A stretch of DNA of 64,000 nt, taken from positions 29,205,214-29,269,213 of the forward strand of contig OX388313.1 in NCBI GenBank assembly GCA_947579605.1, written 5' to 3'. Every line of letters starts with the position of its first letter. Within the stretch, counting starts at the first letter, position 1. This document shows, one piece after another, positions 11,411 to 22,886 of the stretch. Origin of the DNA: Athripsodes cinereus (taxonomy: Eukaryota > Arthropoda > Insecta > Trichoptera > Leptoceridae). Under the pieces are notes generated by a model that worked only from the letters and a program-made list of their open reading frames with translations, was not told the DNA's origin and did not search any database. Position numbers and translations under genes: made by a program.

Positions 11411-12639
11411 ATAATAATATGTACAAAAATAATACGTACATGGGTACTACTTACAAAATGTTGTAAAGGACGCAGAGACGTATTTTGTTCAAGGAAGAAT
11501 ATTGAACATTATGTTATCATATGCTTATATCCCTACTTTATTTGAAAGACCCTCAACGCCTCAAAAGACTACGAATCGTTGTCAAAAGGTGTATAGAGAT
11601 CCTATCAGAACAATGGCCTCCTACTAATATTTCCACTGATGGAGGAAGGCTGTGGTCCTGAAGACTTGATTCTAGGGTGAAAAAAGGCGATGTCTGTCAC
11701 CACATATTGTAATGGAAAGATTCAGGCCAAATACGACAAAAAAACTCATTGATATTTAAAGATTTTTTTAAAGATCATTGTTCCATAGCATCTGTAGACA
11801 GACTTTAATTCCGAATTTTACGATAAAAACTTATAATATCAATATGAATCCAAATCCAAAAATGCTGTCGAAATAATGACATTCAAACTTTCTATGTCTA
11901 TGTCTGAATTTACCCAATCCAAAAATTAATTGAAATCATTCTTATCGATAAATTCCATCACTACACACACGTTACATTTAAATCAATACATGTTATTATT
12001 TGTCATATCAACCTACTTCTACCCACACCTAGATGAAGGCCTCCTTCAATATTTATCAGATAGAACCCTCATTTTAAAAGTTCGCTACTGATAAGAAATA
12101 CGTCTAAACCCTGAGGAATCAAGTAAATGCATTAGTAGGTAGGTACTAACATAATATTATGCTCGGTGTAATTTCTCAATTGATATTGCCTCAGCAGTTA
12201 GTACAAGGAGACTTAACTTAATGTTGCTACTACCATCATCATCACTTATATAAATAATATTAATAATAATAATGGCAATAGTAGGATATCATTATCCCCG
12301 GGTACGTAAACACCGACACAAGTAATCACTCATGCATCCCGTTCAAGGGAACCAAAATAATACAGTAGATAAATTCTTACAAACTCGTATAGAAATGCTG
12401 CAATTTATAATATGTACAACATATATGTAGCTCGCACAAATTGTTCTTCCACCGAAACAATGTCACATGTCAATTTTTTAAACTCGTTTTTATAATGGTT
12501 GAAATTCGTGGACCAAACTCTATTCTGGTACGCATAGTATAAATTTATTACATAAATATGACGTGGTGAAATGAAAGAAATTATTGCACAGTGATATTCT
12601 CACGAATGCATAACTATCATTTATTTATTTATTCTTCTT
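11411..12639. other. Non-coding stretch
   Basis: Nothing recognised apart from short taa runs near 12250. Confidence 0.4.
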
Positions 12640-12756
12640 CTTGTGCCGCTCCTATCGGAGGTTGGCGACCATCTCTTGATACTCTTCACGATCCTGGGTC
12701 AGTCTGATGAGGGTTGCTGCATCCGGTATTCCAAACCACTGCCGAAGATTCTTGAT
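12632..12756 (-). mobile_element. LINE C-terminal fragment (LTQDREEY..MVANLR end)
   Basis: On the minus strand the frame gives LRQWFGIPDAATLIRLTQDR, then EEYQEMVANLR-stop, then ERHKKK read through an (aag)n and (aaat)n tail. 'DR..(Y/W)..M(V/I)ANLR' is a recurrent C-terminal end of an arthropod LINE group. It is 5'-truncated and the preserved piece is intact. Confidence 0.6.
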
Positions 12757-13432
12757 TCTTAATTTATTACAACCAATCAAACCACCACACCATTAATAGG
12801 CAACATTCACACCTCCACACGTTAATAGGCAACATTCACACAAAACACCAATCAATCAAACCTTATTATGCACACTTAATCAAAAGTTACACGCATTCAA
12901 CTTCATACAGACATCTCGCAAACAGTTACAGATAAAAACAGCATGCCTACCTACCTTTTACACGACACTCGATAATTTACAGAAAAAAAAACTTGAGAAA
13001 TAGTGTAACAAACACTCTTCGCCGAATGCTCCACGACGGTAAAAATAAAAATGATACTTTTTAAGTACCTACCTACCTAATTAATTTAGGGTTTACTGAA
13101 AAATGTCGTATTACAAGTAAGTCTTTTAACTGATCATTGTTGGTGCACTGTTTTATGCGTTTTCATTTTACACCTATTTACATTCAAATTTAAAATTTAT
13201 TATTATTAATTAACGAGAAAAGATATTTTTCAGATGTGACATTATTTCAAGATCGAGCGATAATACGAGTGCATACAAGTAGTACTAGAAGTTAAATAAT
13301 GTTTACAAAGGTTCTCGCTTACAATGTATGGTTATTGTAAAATATGAACAAGATAATAACAACACAATAATTTATATACGAAACAATGAAGATAAAAATA
13401 TCCTTCGTCAATCAATTACATGCATTACCAGT
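12757..13432. other. Non-coding stretch with small repeats
   Basis: The word ttaataggcaacattcacac occurs twice, about 27 bp apart, near 12795. A fragment of the tail-sharing repeat in minus orientation (ccttttacacgacactcg) lies near 12955-12985. There is no gene. Confidence 0.4.
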
Positions 13433-13433
13433 G

Positions 13434-13526
13434 GAGTCTTAAGAATAAAAACATTCTCCCATTATATTGTGAGTTTTTGAGTGTCTCCTGTAAAAAGCAA
13501 GTATTAGAAAACACCACGAATTTTAT
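13434..13526 (+). repeat. Tail-sharing repeat, 5' part
   Basis: It carries attctcccattatattgtga and gtgtctcctgtaaaaagc, matching the 5' section of the family. It is then lost in AT-rich sequence. Confidence 0.55.
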
Positions 13527-13916
13527 GTATACAAATATACGTACATATTTTGTAATCATTTTTCTTTCTTTGTATCTCTTTTTTTTCACTTCTTTTATTT
13601 GCTTTTTATATACTTTTATTTTAATTAGGTGTTAAATACAGATTAAATATGTTGATCTGTTTTCAGTAGGATGTATTTAGTGTGAAATTAGAGTAAGTTT
13701 TGATTGTGTATAAAAATTGTTATAAACTGTTTTAACATTGTAAAAGGCGAAAGCCGTTTATTGCTTGAATAAATTTCTTAATATGTATTGTTCTAAATTT
13801 GTTAATTTAATTAGCTATCAGTTATATCAGTGTTATATTTGTAAAATGTCTATTATGTGTCAAATTAAATTAAATAAAATTAGACATTCAACATATTATC
13901 AAATTTAGATGTAATA

Positions 13917-13955
13917 AACCCCGTGGAATACCCGTTAAAGAATTGGTATCCCAAT
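13917..13955 (+). repeat. Tail-sharing repeat, 5' part (interrupted copy)
   Basis: The family's 5' end (ccccgtggaatacccgtt ... ggtatccca) breaks off where a LINE fragment begins. The copy resumes at 14213. Confidence 0.6.
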
Positions 13956-14212
13956 CTTCTTCTTCGCCCTCGTCTTTATCCCATTTACTTGGGGTCGGCT
14001 CTCCTAGTCCTCATCTTCCAATTTTTACGGTCCCCTGCGTCCTCCGAGCGCAAGTTTGCCTCCTTCAGATCCCTGCCAATTGTGGACATCCAGGTGGTCA
14101 CCGGTCTGCCTGGTCTTCTGGGTCCTACTTCTACGTCCATTGTCTCTTTGATCATATTATCCTGTGGTAGTCTCAAGATGTGTCCGACGGGAGCGACTTG
14201 GTCTTTCAATAT
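13956..14212 (-). mobile_element. LINE C-terminal fragment inserted into a tail-sharing repeat
   Basis: On the minus strand: GHILRLPQDNMIKETM, GRPVTTWMSTIGRDLKEANL and RKNWKMRTRRADPK-stop, followed by an (aag)n tail. This is the post-RT 'H(V/I)LR(M/L)P ... GRP..TW...(I/V)..DL' region of a LINE. It interrupts a tail-sharing repeat whose two halves lie at 13917-13955 and 14213-14275, so it is younger than that copy. Confidence 0.65.
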
Positions 14213-14275
14213 TTTCTGTAAAATGTCGAGTGTCCTGTAAAAGGCAGGTGTTTGTATAACCACAAGTATCAGAAT
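14213..14275 (+). repeat. Tail-sharing repeat, continuation of interrupted copy
   Basis: It resumes with tctgtaaaatgtcgagtgtc and ctgtaaaaggcaggtgtttg exactly where the family consensus should continue after the LINE insertion. It stops short of the central part. Confidence 0.65.
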
Positions 14276-14289
14276 TGTAGATGTTAATT

Positions 14290-14368
14290 GTCTTATATGT
14301 GATGTTTTACGAACACCTCTTGCCTTTTACAGGACACTCGAAACCATTTTTCTTTTTCGGGGACTCCA
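14290..14368 (-). repeat. Tail-sharing repeat, inverted neighbour
   Basis: The same 5' section in minus orientation (ccttttacaggacactcgaa) faces the copy at 14213-14275. Together they form an inverted repeat with ~25-nt matching arms. Confidence 0.6.
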
Positions 14369-15690
14369 CATATTATAAATAAGTGATACCATTAGGTGGT
14401 ATTCACTGAGACTGTGGCACAGATAGATATTACTCGCAGCATTATACTGTATTATGTGTGGTAAATGGTAAGGTATGGTCCGTAACATAATATTCATAGT
14501 ATAGGTACCCGTCCGCCATGTCCGCTACTATCGTACGTCCTTGAGGTCGATCTTAGTTTATGGAGGCCGTTCATACAACCAACACCCAGTTTCTCAAACT
14601 GATTCGCGAGCATTAATGATAAAACCCAACAATATATTTATCTTTTCGAGGTGTTAATATGAAAAAAAATGCAGATGCGACAGTATAAAGCTCTCCAGTA
14701 ATGGTTATAAGCGTTCTAATTAATCACGAACATTTTTCTTATAATTACAAGCGTTCTTGACTAAGTCATAAAAACCTTTTACGCAATCATGAAAATGCTC
14801 GCCACTATTGATGAAGTAATTTGATTTTTCTTAGTAAATTTGAAACTATTACATTAGGCCTAGAAAAGAGAACGTTCCCATGTTTGGTATTTTCCTGGAC
14901 GGGACTTGAACCAACAACCCATCCCTTAAATGAGGTGTGCTTTATATTATATTTTCATTGGTTAAGTTTACATATGCAACCTCCCACAATAGTTAATTGT
15001 AAAAACATAATTCGGACCTTTGGCGTTTCATTAGTATTCTTACGTCATAGGAGTCTTGATATTATCATACGCATTTTGTACCATCACAAATGTTCTGGAC
15101 ACGGTTATAAGTCTTCTAGACATATTCCACAATCATTCTAGACAAAGTCATAAGCGTTTAAAATGTAGTCATATGATAACTGTACTTCTATTGACTGTGG
15201 GAGATAGATAGATTTTATTGGTTGTGTCCATCCAAAAATGTCATTTTAAAAGGGAAAATTCATCACATAAACCTCGCCTCAACTTCTAAGAATTACTTAA
15301 GAATTTGATTGAATTTATGAGAATTATCCAAAAGAGAAAACGTTTGATTAAGTTTGTAATGGTTACAAAAACAACAACAAGGACATCGCAAGTTTCAAAT
15401 TCATTGCATTTCGTAGGAAGACGAGAAGCACCCACACATAATGATGTTTAGAGTTCTATTCGAAGTACGGCTCATTATGGGAAGGTTTGAGTGCAATGAT
15501 TTCATACATGTACTTTATAATAATATACAATAATCTAATATGAGTAGGTATATCTGCTGGTAGACAAGGTCTTAAGCTAAATAAAAATATATGTTTAGTG
15601 TTATTGCATATATGTAATATGTTCAGAAACATATTGTTAAAATAAACATAGATTTTTATTCGTTCACTTTCATTGATCCTTTGCGGCAAC
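14369..15690. other. Non-coding stretch with a B-box fragment
   Basis: No gene seen. A minus-strand B-box-like word (ggttcaagtcc at 14898-14908) sits in tRNA-like context at about 14893-14932. It is probably a SINE head remnant without a clear A box. Confidence 0.35.
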
Positions 15691-15694
15691 GCTC

Positions 15695-15764
15695 ATTATT
15701 GGGACATAATATTGGGACATAATATAAGAGGTGCATTATTGGGACATAATATAAGAGGTGCAAG
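15695..15764 (+). repeat. Short tandem repeat, 27-bp period
   Basis: attgggacataatataagag plus gtgc is repeated twice at a 27-bp spacing, with a further partial unit (attgggacataat) before it. Confidence 0.8.
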
Positions 15765-16529
15765 TGACGATATCATACTGTTCCATACGATTACTTTGTG
15801 TCGACAAAAGTTCTAGAGAAGGCGGTCAGTAATCTGTGGCTAAAATCCCGCCCCACAAAACAGACACATTGCTTACTGAAAGGATTTTTGTTTTTATTTA
15901 TGTGTATAGACTTAAAATTTGTTGATGTCCTTTTTTAAACCAACGCATAAGAGGTTGATGCTTCACCAATTCACCATGTTTCAGATACCAAGTAGGTACG
16001 CCAATTATTATTCATTTCATGCAAGGAAGGATCGGGGATCGTTTCAAGGGCCGTTCTCAAGAAATGCAGACATTTTTTTTAGTCGTTTCGAAATTATGTG
16101 CTTTCATTGAATTGGGTAAATTGATTAAAAACGAAGAATACATATTCGATGGATTCATGAAAACTCCTCTCTGCATTTATCAATACTTTACAGGATGTGA
16201 GAATCTGTTTTGCTGGATGACGTTTTCTGTTTCGTGGATTCGTTACGTGGAAGATGTCTTAGAAATTCTATAGTGCGTTGAGTTTCTAGGCATGATTCGA
16301 AATATTTCACTTAAACATTTTGAAGTATGATAGTAATAATAATTTATTATTATCATACTTACGTATATTTGAGTTTTCAAGAATAATCCAAGGAAAAGCA
16401 GTACGCAAGATATTTAATTTCTCTCAATAACTTTTCAGTGAATATCTCAACGTATATGTCATGTCATTTCATCGGTAGATGCGGCTCAACGAGACAAATG
16501 ATTTAGTATCAATATTTTTGAAAAAAATC
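15765..16529. other. Non-coding stretch
   Basis: Two overlapping open stretches (15919-16110, 16019-16273) have no recognisable domain. Nothing else was seen. Confidence 0.35.
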
Positions 16530-16720
16530 ACCAAAACCAGCCTAGAGCCAATTCGTAAGCGTCGGGACGCCTTTCTCACTTCTTCCGATTACGTTTTGCA
16601 CAATGTTACATTGTGTAAACATGGTTCTCCAATTGAAGTATCCAATTGGTTACGTCATCTGCACCCAAATTCGGTTAAGCAATGAAAAATTAGTAAATAT
16701 TCTAAACATTTTACATGGGA
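16530..16720 (+). repeat. Dispersed hairpin repeat 'family 2', copy 2
   Basis: This is the most complete plus-orientation copy: tcacttcttccgattacg, gcacaatgttacattgtg, aaacatggttctccaattg, then gtcatctgcacccaaattc. The central acaatgttacattgt is close to a perfect palindrome. There is no coding potential. Confidence 0.6.
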
Positions 16721-17080
16721 GGTTTCATGGATCCAGCGATGACATGCATCACCTCAAAACGACATGAAAGAAAAACGCCTATACAAAGTTACAGTTTGTT
16801 TATGAAGACATAATAATAACAATAATGCGTGTACAAAAGACTGCACAAAGTCGTGCAACATCGTAAATATACATTATGGACATCATAAGACATTACAATG
16901 TAAGGAGTCGATGATGATCATAACTTAAATATTTTACATACATACGACGTTGTAGCGTCCCACGTGAAATAGGTTATACTGTATCAAAGATGAAAGAGTG
17001 CACATGTCTATGGTGAAACATGTAGATATTATTAATTTTTAACTTCAATATTAATTATTTATTCTTAATAAGATACTATA

Positions 17081-17205
17081 CTATACCCTCACGCCATGTC
17101 CCAAGTGAGGTAGGCAGAGAGAACGGAACGCCATAAAGATCTATCCTTACATACTTCTTTCGCTTCCTCTACATTCATCCAGTTTCTCATATCTCATAAG
17201 ATACT
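17081..17205 (-). mobile_element. LINE C-terminal fragment, SAYPTW family
   Basis: On the minus strand: MRNWMNVEEAKEVCKDRSLW, then RSVLSAYLTWDMA-stop and, immediately after, gagggtatagtatag. It matches the 37.8 and 57.5 kb copies through the stop codon and the start of the tail. About 35 codons survive, intact. Confidence 0.75.
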
Positions 17206-17255
17206 CGCGAGTAAATAATCTTTAAGCCATCTCTATACAGAAGTTCTTCAAAGAA

Positions 17256-17531
17256 TCGAAGGAGGAAGGCACCTGCTCAAGATTTTGACAGAAAGGCGTG
17301 CAAGGTGGATCGGCCCATGTAATACGACAAGAAGGCCTCTTGCATGCCGTAATGGAGGGTATGACCGAGGGGACAAACTCTAGGGGACGCCCACGCCGAG
17401 AGTACCTGGAGGACCTGCTGGTGGACATGCGCTGCTCATCATATGCAGAATTCAAAAGAACCACACAAGACAGGGAGGAGTGGAGGAGAAGAATTAAAGA
17501 GATAATTGCTGCAAACCAATCCCAGGATTGA
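17256..17531 (+). mobile_element. LINE C-terminal fragment (EGLL..VMEGMTEG type), frameshifted
   Basis: One frame gives HLLKILTERRARWIG up to about 17315. A second continues HVIRQEGLLHAVMEGMTEG, RGRPRREYLEDLLVDM and REEWRRRI, ending ANQSQD-stop at 17531. 'RR..WIGH..RHEGLL...(I/M)EG...G....GRPR..Y..Q(L/I)' is a standard LINE C-terminal block. The same type occurs at 49.8 and 55.1-55.5 kb. The frameshift and 5' truncation make it dead. A (ga)n run follows. Confidence 0.7.
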
Positions 17532-17879
17532 AACCAGAGAGAGAGATACAGACAAAGCTATTACAAGTCCTACGAATTGACATATGTATTGTCGTGTTAC
17601 AGTAATGACATAAAAGGAATTTATTTATGAAGTCAAATAAATAGATTTCAAATTTTATTTATTTATTGGCTTCAATGAAACACACACACAGAGCGTTGAC
17701 TTAACGTACATATGAAATTAATTAGAGAGAATAATAATTATTGATGTAATCGTCCTTACCTCCCTATCAAGCGTGTCTAGATATAGGTATCATACATGTT
17801 AAAACATGAACTATATAAAAAAGAAACAACACCCTTCCAACACAACCTCCGTCTAACTAGACTCACACTAAATATTACT

Positions 17880-18095
17880 CAGTGGAGTGCCCGGTAGAAA
17901 AAGTTCTCCCACTCTATTCTGTAATTTTCGAAATGTTTATAAATGAAAAATAAAAAAAAAACTTTAATTCAGCGATGATCCATGCCACCCATCCTGTTAT
18001 TGGGAGAGAGAGGACAATTTGCATGTTTATAACGTGCAGTTAGTTAGCTGGCTACCCCAATTGGGGAATAAGCCGTGATGGTTTAGCAAAAATAT
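17880..18095 (+). repeat. Tail-sharing repeat, near-complete
   Basis: It runs from gtggagtgcccgg and tctcccactctattctg through aattcagcgatgatcc and gaggacaatttgcatg to gctaccccaattggggaa and gccgtgatggtttagc. A second, shorter tail-like unit (gcccgtggtaaatgccatga) follows at about 18106. Confidence 0.75.
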
Positions 18096-18435
18096 GTAGG
18101 TACATTGCCCGTGGTAAATGCCATGACGGTATAAATAAATGAAAGAAAAGGAATGAATGTTTTATGCAAAACAAAAACCATTTTAAATCATACCGAATTT
18201 ATTATGATGCATAAAATGGTTTTAAATTCCTACATCATCCCAGAATCCGACAAAAGAAGTGTATGAAATTATTCATGTTTATCATGTGAAAAAGAAAAAC
18301 AAATAACATATTTATCGCAATTTTACAATCATAATATCATACAATACAACAAACACAAGTAATAAATATAATAATTCTTGGTAGCATTTTCACAATACAA
18401 AGCAAGATGATTTCACTCAGCTGGAGAAGATTGCG

Positions 18436-18454
18436 AAGATAGATAGATAGATAG
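18436..18454 (+). repeat. (GATA)n microsatellite
   Basis: About four gata units. The sequence before it is not recognisable as the SAYPTW LINE, so it is either an orphan tail or an ordinary microsatellite. Confidence 0.7.
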
Positions 18455-18605
18455 AAAAGAACTCTGCTGGGTGTACCTACTGTACATCTTGTAATAATAA
18501 TAATAATATTTCTCAGAGTTGAGCATTAAAGATAAACAGCTTAACGAGTAAACGAACTTCCGTTAACTGGTTGTTGTTTTTCGGGTAGGCCTACTACTAT
18601 TTCTA

Positions 18606-18828
18606 ATATACTACTATACCATCACGGCGTATCCCACAAGTGGGGTAGTCAACGGACCACCTGTACGTTATTTACATGCAAACCATCCTCACCGTGTCAA
18701 TAGAAAAGTGAAGACATTCAGGATGGGTGGCAAATATCATTGCAGAATTTAATATGCATAGTGTATTTATTTTTTCGAACACATACCTTTTACAGGACAC
18801 TCGTTAACTTACAGAATAGAGTGTGAGA
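18606..18828 (-). repeat. Tail-sharing repeat, near-complete, minus
   Basis: It begins at the tail, tataccatcacggcgtatcc and cacaagtggggtag, and runs through tcaggatgggtggcaaat to ccttttacaggacactcg and acagaatagagtg. It is one of the best minus copies. Confidence 0.8.
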
Positions 18829-18847
18829 TCAATTATTTTCCGGGTGC

Positions 18848-19062
18848 ACACAAAATGACCTGAAGGGCGCCGTATACCGCGTCTATCACCCGAAACTCCC
18901 AGCAAAAAGGTGCGTCTTCAGCCCTCTTTTAAAGCTCTCTCTATTCACCTCCTCTCGCAGACACAGAGGCAGTTCCAGCATCTGGGACCCGCAACACTAA
19001 ACGCTCTATCTCCAAAGCCTGTTCTGCGAGATCGAGATGGCCATATCTGGTTTCATTGTACC
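18848..19062 (-). mobile_element. LINE C-terminal fragment (GDRAFSVAGPRCWN type)
   Basis: The minus strand reads GDRAFSVAGPRCWNCLCVCE, then in shifted frame SFKRGLKTHLFAGSFG. 'G.R(A/S)FS(V/Y)A(A/G)P..WN.LP.......FK..LKT.LF' is the well-known C terminus of CR1/L2-like LINE polymerases. Stops and frame changes break it. A second copy of this type lies at 29.6 kb and a short relative at 46.4 kb. Confidence 0.7.
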
Positions 19063-19511
19063 GACGTTTCTGCGAACATGCTGGCGCCATTTTGACGGTG
19101 TAAATGAGTCATGTGTGAGGGCGTCCTAATGTATGAAAACGTCTCACTACAACTTAAACGTTACTTAAAAAAAAACAAGTTAACAAAGTATCAATTAATT
19201 TATTGCTAACGAATTAACGATTAACAAAGTTAATTTTTTTGATTAACGACACCCAGCTTTGATATGACTAAATAATAATGCGGTACTTTTTGATCTCAGT
19301 GTGTAGCAATCACCCGATATCATATTTCGCGACACTGGCAACACTGTTCTGTTGGTGTTGCCAAGAACGCACTACGAAAAACAACAAAAAACAATTATTT
19401 AAAGAAAACTTTACCGTGACTGATAATATACCGCCTGGACAATCTATCACCATGTTTTCATGTTCACAATTTAAAGTTTGTTAAATTTATACTACACTTT
19501 TCAGAAGATTA
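19063..19511. other. Non-coding stretch
   Basis: Nothing recognised. Confidence 0.4.
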
Positions 19512-19733
19512 ATCCCGTGGAGTTTTCGCTAAAGAATTATTCGTATATCGCAAGTTTTTGAGTGTACTGTAAAAAGGAGGTGTTCTTAAAAAATCACGAA
19601 CAAAATATTTAAGTTCTAGAATTCAACGATGAGGTGTGCCACCAATCGTGAAAGTCTTAACTTTTAATGCCACGGAGAGGACGACTTGCATGTTTATTAT
19701 ATGCAATTAATCCGCTGGCTATTCCAACAACAT
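19512..19733 (+). repeat. Tail-sharing repeat, near-complete
   Basis: It holds cccgtggagtttt, gagtgtactgtaaaaaggag, caacgatgaggtgtgccac, cacggagaggacgacttgca and ccgctggctattcca. The copy ends just before the tail box. Confidence 0.75.
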
Positions 19734-20284
19734 ACAATCCATAGGTTCTCGTTTCACAATAATAATAATGACCTAATACTTTTTGTAATAGCGCCGTTTT
19801 GTGGAAATAACAAACAGCGCCTCCCAAACAATAACGTACCCATTTAATTGTGCTTTGAATACCTCCGCCCTCAAGAGAGCTGGAGAACTTCGTTACAGAA
19901 CAACGGTTTAATTAGATTAAACATTAAAATTATTATAAAGTTAATTAAATTCATCCAAGGTTAGGTATGTAAAGTTCAAACAGCAATTATACGTATGAAA
20001 AAAACGTTAAAACGTACCCAATTACGAGTATATTATTAAGTTATAATGGTATATGAAAATATATCCAAAATTCACGGTAATCAATTTCGTTCAAGTTCCT
20101 TTGAATAATCTTTTAATGTTTCATGTCGTAAAGCTGTAAACATAAACAGTAAACAAACTCATTTATAAGATTATAAACAACATATTCGTATTATAGGTAT
20201 GTCTGTCATAATTATGTAAATGTTATTTGTAAATCTTGATTGTCAATGCCCAGCATGCCATTTATGATTTATAAATAAATAAAT

Positions 20285-20475
20285 AACTAATCAACCATCT
20301 CGATTGGAGAACAATGTTTACGCAATGTAACATTGTTCAAAATCTAATCGAAAGAAGTAAGTTTTGCACAATGTTACATTGTGTAAACATGGTTCTCCAA
20401 TAGAGGTGTCTGATTGGTTTTTGTCATCTTTACGGTGTGTCCAAATCTGGTAAGACAATAAAAAGTTAGTGAATA
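20285..20475. repeat. Dispersed hairpin repeat 'family 2', fold-back copy
   Basis: A left arm (20291-20340) and right arm (20361-20416) are inverted copies of each other, built on gattggagaacaatgttta and its near-complement. Each arm has its own acaatgttacattgt-type palindrome. The right half continues into the family's distal words. This looks like two family members joined head to head. Confidence 0.6.
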
Positions 20476-20670
20476 TTCGAAACAAACAACTCTTTTTACG
20501 AGGCACGATCCTACAGAGATATGCAAAGAACTTGAATCCTTTTCTCCACCTTATTCCATCACCTCCCAACCTATTATTTTCCAGACTTGAATAAAGAATT
20601 GTAATATAAAAAAAAACAATTGGCAATATCAAATAGCAAATATGTGTGTCGATAGAATTAGTTTGGAGTA

Positions 20671-20745
20671 GGCAAAGATCCTGGAAACAGCAAAGGACAT
20701 GGATATCTAGAGGAAGTACCTAGGCCCAATGGGCCCCCGATCCAA
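20671..20745 (+). mobile_element. LINE C-terminal scrap (GPMGPRSN type)
   Basis: In one frame: ETAKDMDI, a stop, then RKYLGPMGPRSNT. It matches the last residues of the better copy at 32111-32503 (EAAVDMDLWRIGAMGPRPN). It is only about 25 codons and dead. Confidence 0.55.
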
Positions 20746-21324
20746 CACATTCAGGTTACAAATGTGTAAAAAGCAATATAATATAATCTCTTAATTCCAT
20801 CTCATTGAATATTTAAAAGTTATCTTAATATGTTATTGCAAATACGGTATCGAAATGAAGTGAGTAACCTCTTGCAGATCGCAATGAACTCGTATCTTAA
20901 TACTGTAATGATAGATAATAATAAAGATTGTAATAATATACAAAATAAAGTTGTCGGATAAAGAGTCACACTCCTCACTATGACATGACACAATACAGAA
21001 CAACAATAAGGACAAATCGATCGATTTCGTTAGTACCATATTACTTTATCGATGATATAATTATAGGCATGTAATATACCTACATACGTACACATAAAAC
21101 ACCTGCTTCCTATAACAATATGTAGCGCGTTGCATGAGGAAAATTATGAAGAAAAAAACTGCAAATATAATTTAAACGATCTAATAATAATAACTAGACA
21201 TTTTTTTAATAAGCTATTTCTGCTTACTTTATGACCTAAACATATTACTTACTACTTAAAACATGGAACCATTTTATAAAAAAAATCGCGTACCCACAAG
21301 ACTCTTACAATCTTCAATTAAGGA

Positions 21325-21425
21325 GTAATGAAATATACCACCCATCCTTAATGCCTTATTTTTTATGGTACAGAGAAGACAACTTGTATATCGATTACCT
21401 ACAGTGAATTCTTAGTTATTGGAAA
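21325..21425 (+). repeat. Tail-sharing repeat, degenerate 3' half
   Basis: accacccatccttaatgcc, agagaagacaacttgta and a weak ttagttattgg stand in for the usual central and 3' words. Confidence 0.45.
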
Positions 21426-21445
21426 AGAAAGATATTATGAAATAT

Positions 21446-21874
21446 TTAATGTGTGTATTGTGTCATATTTCTCAGCCAGGACATCTGCCGCCTTCCCACA
21501 CCACAACTACCCTCAATTTTTCCCTTCAGAATGAGTTGGATTAAACTATATTTCTCATTTCGAAGTACGTGTCCCAAATATGCCATCTTTCTCATCTTTA
21601 TATTGGATAACATCTCTCTATCTGTTCTAGCCCTCCGCAACACCTCATTATTGGTAACCAAATCAGTCCATGGGATGCGCAACATTCTGCGATGAAGCCA
21701 CATCTCAAATGCCTCTATTCGGTTCATTGTGTTCGCTTTGAGGGTCCAAGTCTCTACTCCGTACAGCAAAATGGACCAAATATAACACTCTGGCACAGGA
21801 CAGAGAGGCCTACGCCAGGGTGATAGCCGACGTCGGGGGGACCTGACATGGCACTTTGAGAAGAATTGTGTCAT
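21446..21874 (-). mobile_element. LINE ORF2 C-terminal fragment (LLYGVETWTLK type)
   Basis: This is the longest intact LINE frame here, 142 codons on the minus strand. The first ~30 residues look unrelated. Then come WSILLYGVETWTL, IEAFEMWLHRRMLRIPWTD, NNEVLRRARTDREML, MAYLGHVLRNEKYSLIQLIL and GRRQMSWLRNM. This order (YG.E.WTL, AFE.W..RR.LRI.W, NEEVL.R, K..Y.GH..R, L.GK..G....GR....WL) is typical of the part after the RT fingers and palm in an RTE/CR1-like LINE polymerase. The catalytic YADD region is absent, so the copy is 5'-truncated. Confidence 0.8.
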
Positions 21875-22690
21875 AGGATTGTGTAGTTGAATGGAGTGGG
21901 GTAGATAGACAAAATAAAGTAATGAAAGTTAAAGCGCTGAGACAAAGTTAAAAAATGATCCAGTTTGCCTTGATTCAGTTTTCCTGGTTCATGCCCAGTT
22001 AGGTGGATTTTTATGACATGTTTTGTTTAAATACCTACTGTCAAATAAATAAAATAAATGTAAAATAATGTATGTACCTTCTGACGTGGATACCTTAACA
22101 TGACGTGTCCTAGATTCTCATTTAATGTATTTCTTAGCTTATATTTAATATTATGACTAGGGTGTGATGTCCTAGGATTGTGCAGTGTCCTTGAGGTGAT
22201 TTGCCACGTAAACGACACTTTAATGTTGTCCATTAATAATAATAATAAAGTTAGGTGATCAAAGTACTCTCGGTGCAGCCTTGCATAATATATTATCTAC
22301 TATGGCAACACAACGGCAGGTACAGTAATCTTCAGTATTATTGTATTACATAAAAGATAAATACAACAACACTCTTATCTATCTATGTATATAATGTAGA
22401 AGTTACTTCTCATTGCGTTGTTATCTATGCGATATTATCATTCTTATTATTACCTGGATAATATCTACGTACTATCATCGTAGTAGTACTATCATCTGCG
22501 AGGCGCAAGGATTAAAAAAAACACTTGTAGATAATATTATTAATCAGACGCGAGTATTATTCCTCCTTCTCATACAATTTGTACTGAGTTATATTATTAT
22601 ATAAATCAGTAGTGACTGCACAGACGCGAAACCCAGGTAAGAGAAAACATTTTGAGAATTTTACAAAAGTGTTAAAACAAAGGTATTCTG
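21875..22690. other. Non-coding stretch
   Basis: Nothing recognised. Confidence 0.4.
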
Positions 22691-22879
22691 CAGGGTATAT
22701 CCGAGGGCAGGAGACCGTTAGGTAGACCAAGACAAAGGTTGTAAGTTAACATCAACCGAGATCTAGAGAAGCTCAATGCTAAAGACGACTGGCAATCCAT
22801 TGCTCAAGATAGAAAGGCTTGGAGATCTATTGTTTCGGAGGCAAAGGTCCTACAATGGGTGTTCGGCCATCGGAAGTAA
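22691..22879 (+). mobile_element. LINE C-terminal fragment (LAQDRKAWRS..SEAK type)
   Basis: The frame reads SEGRRPLGRPRQRL, one stop, then DLEKLNAKDDWQSIAQDRKA, WRSIVSEAKV and FGHRK-stop. 'GRP..R......DL..L....W...AQDR..WR..V.EAK' is another common LINE C terminus. It is followed by an (aagt)n tail that runs directly into the fold-back element at 22887. Confidence 0.7.
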
Positions 22880-22886
22880 GTAAGTT

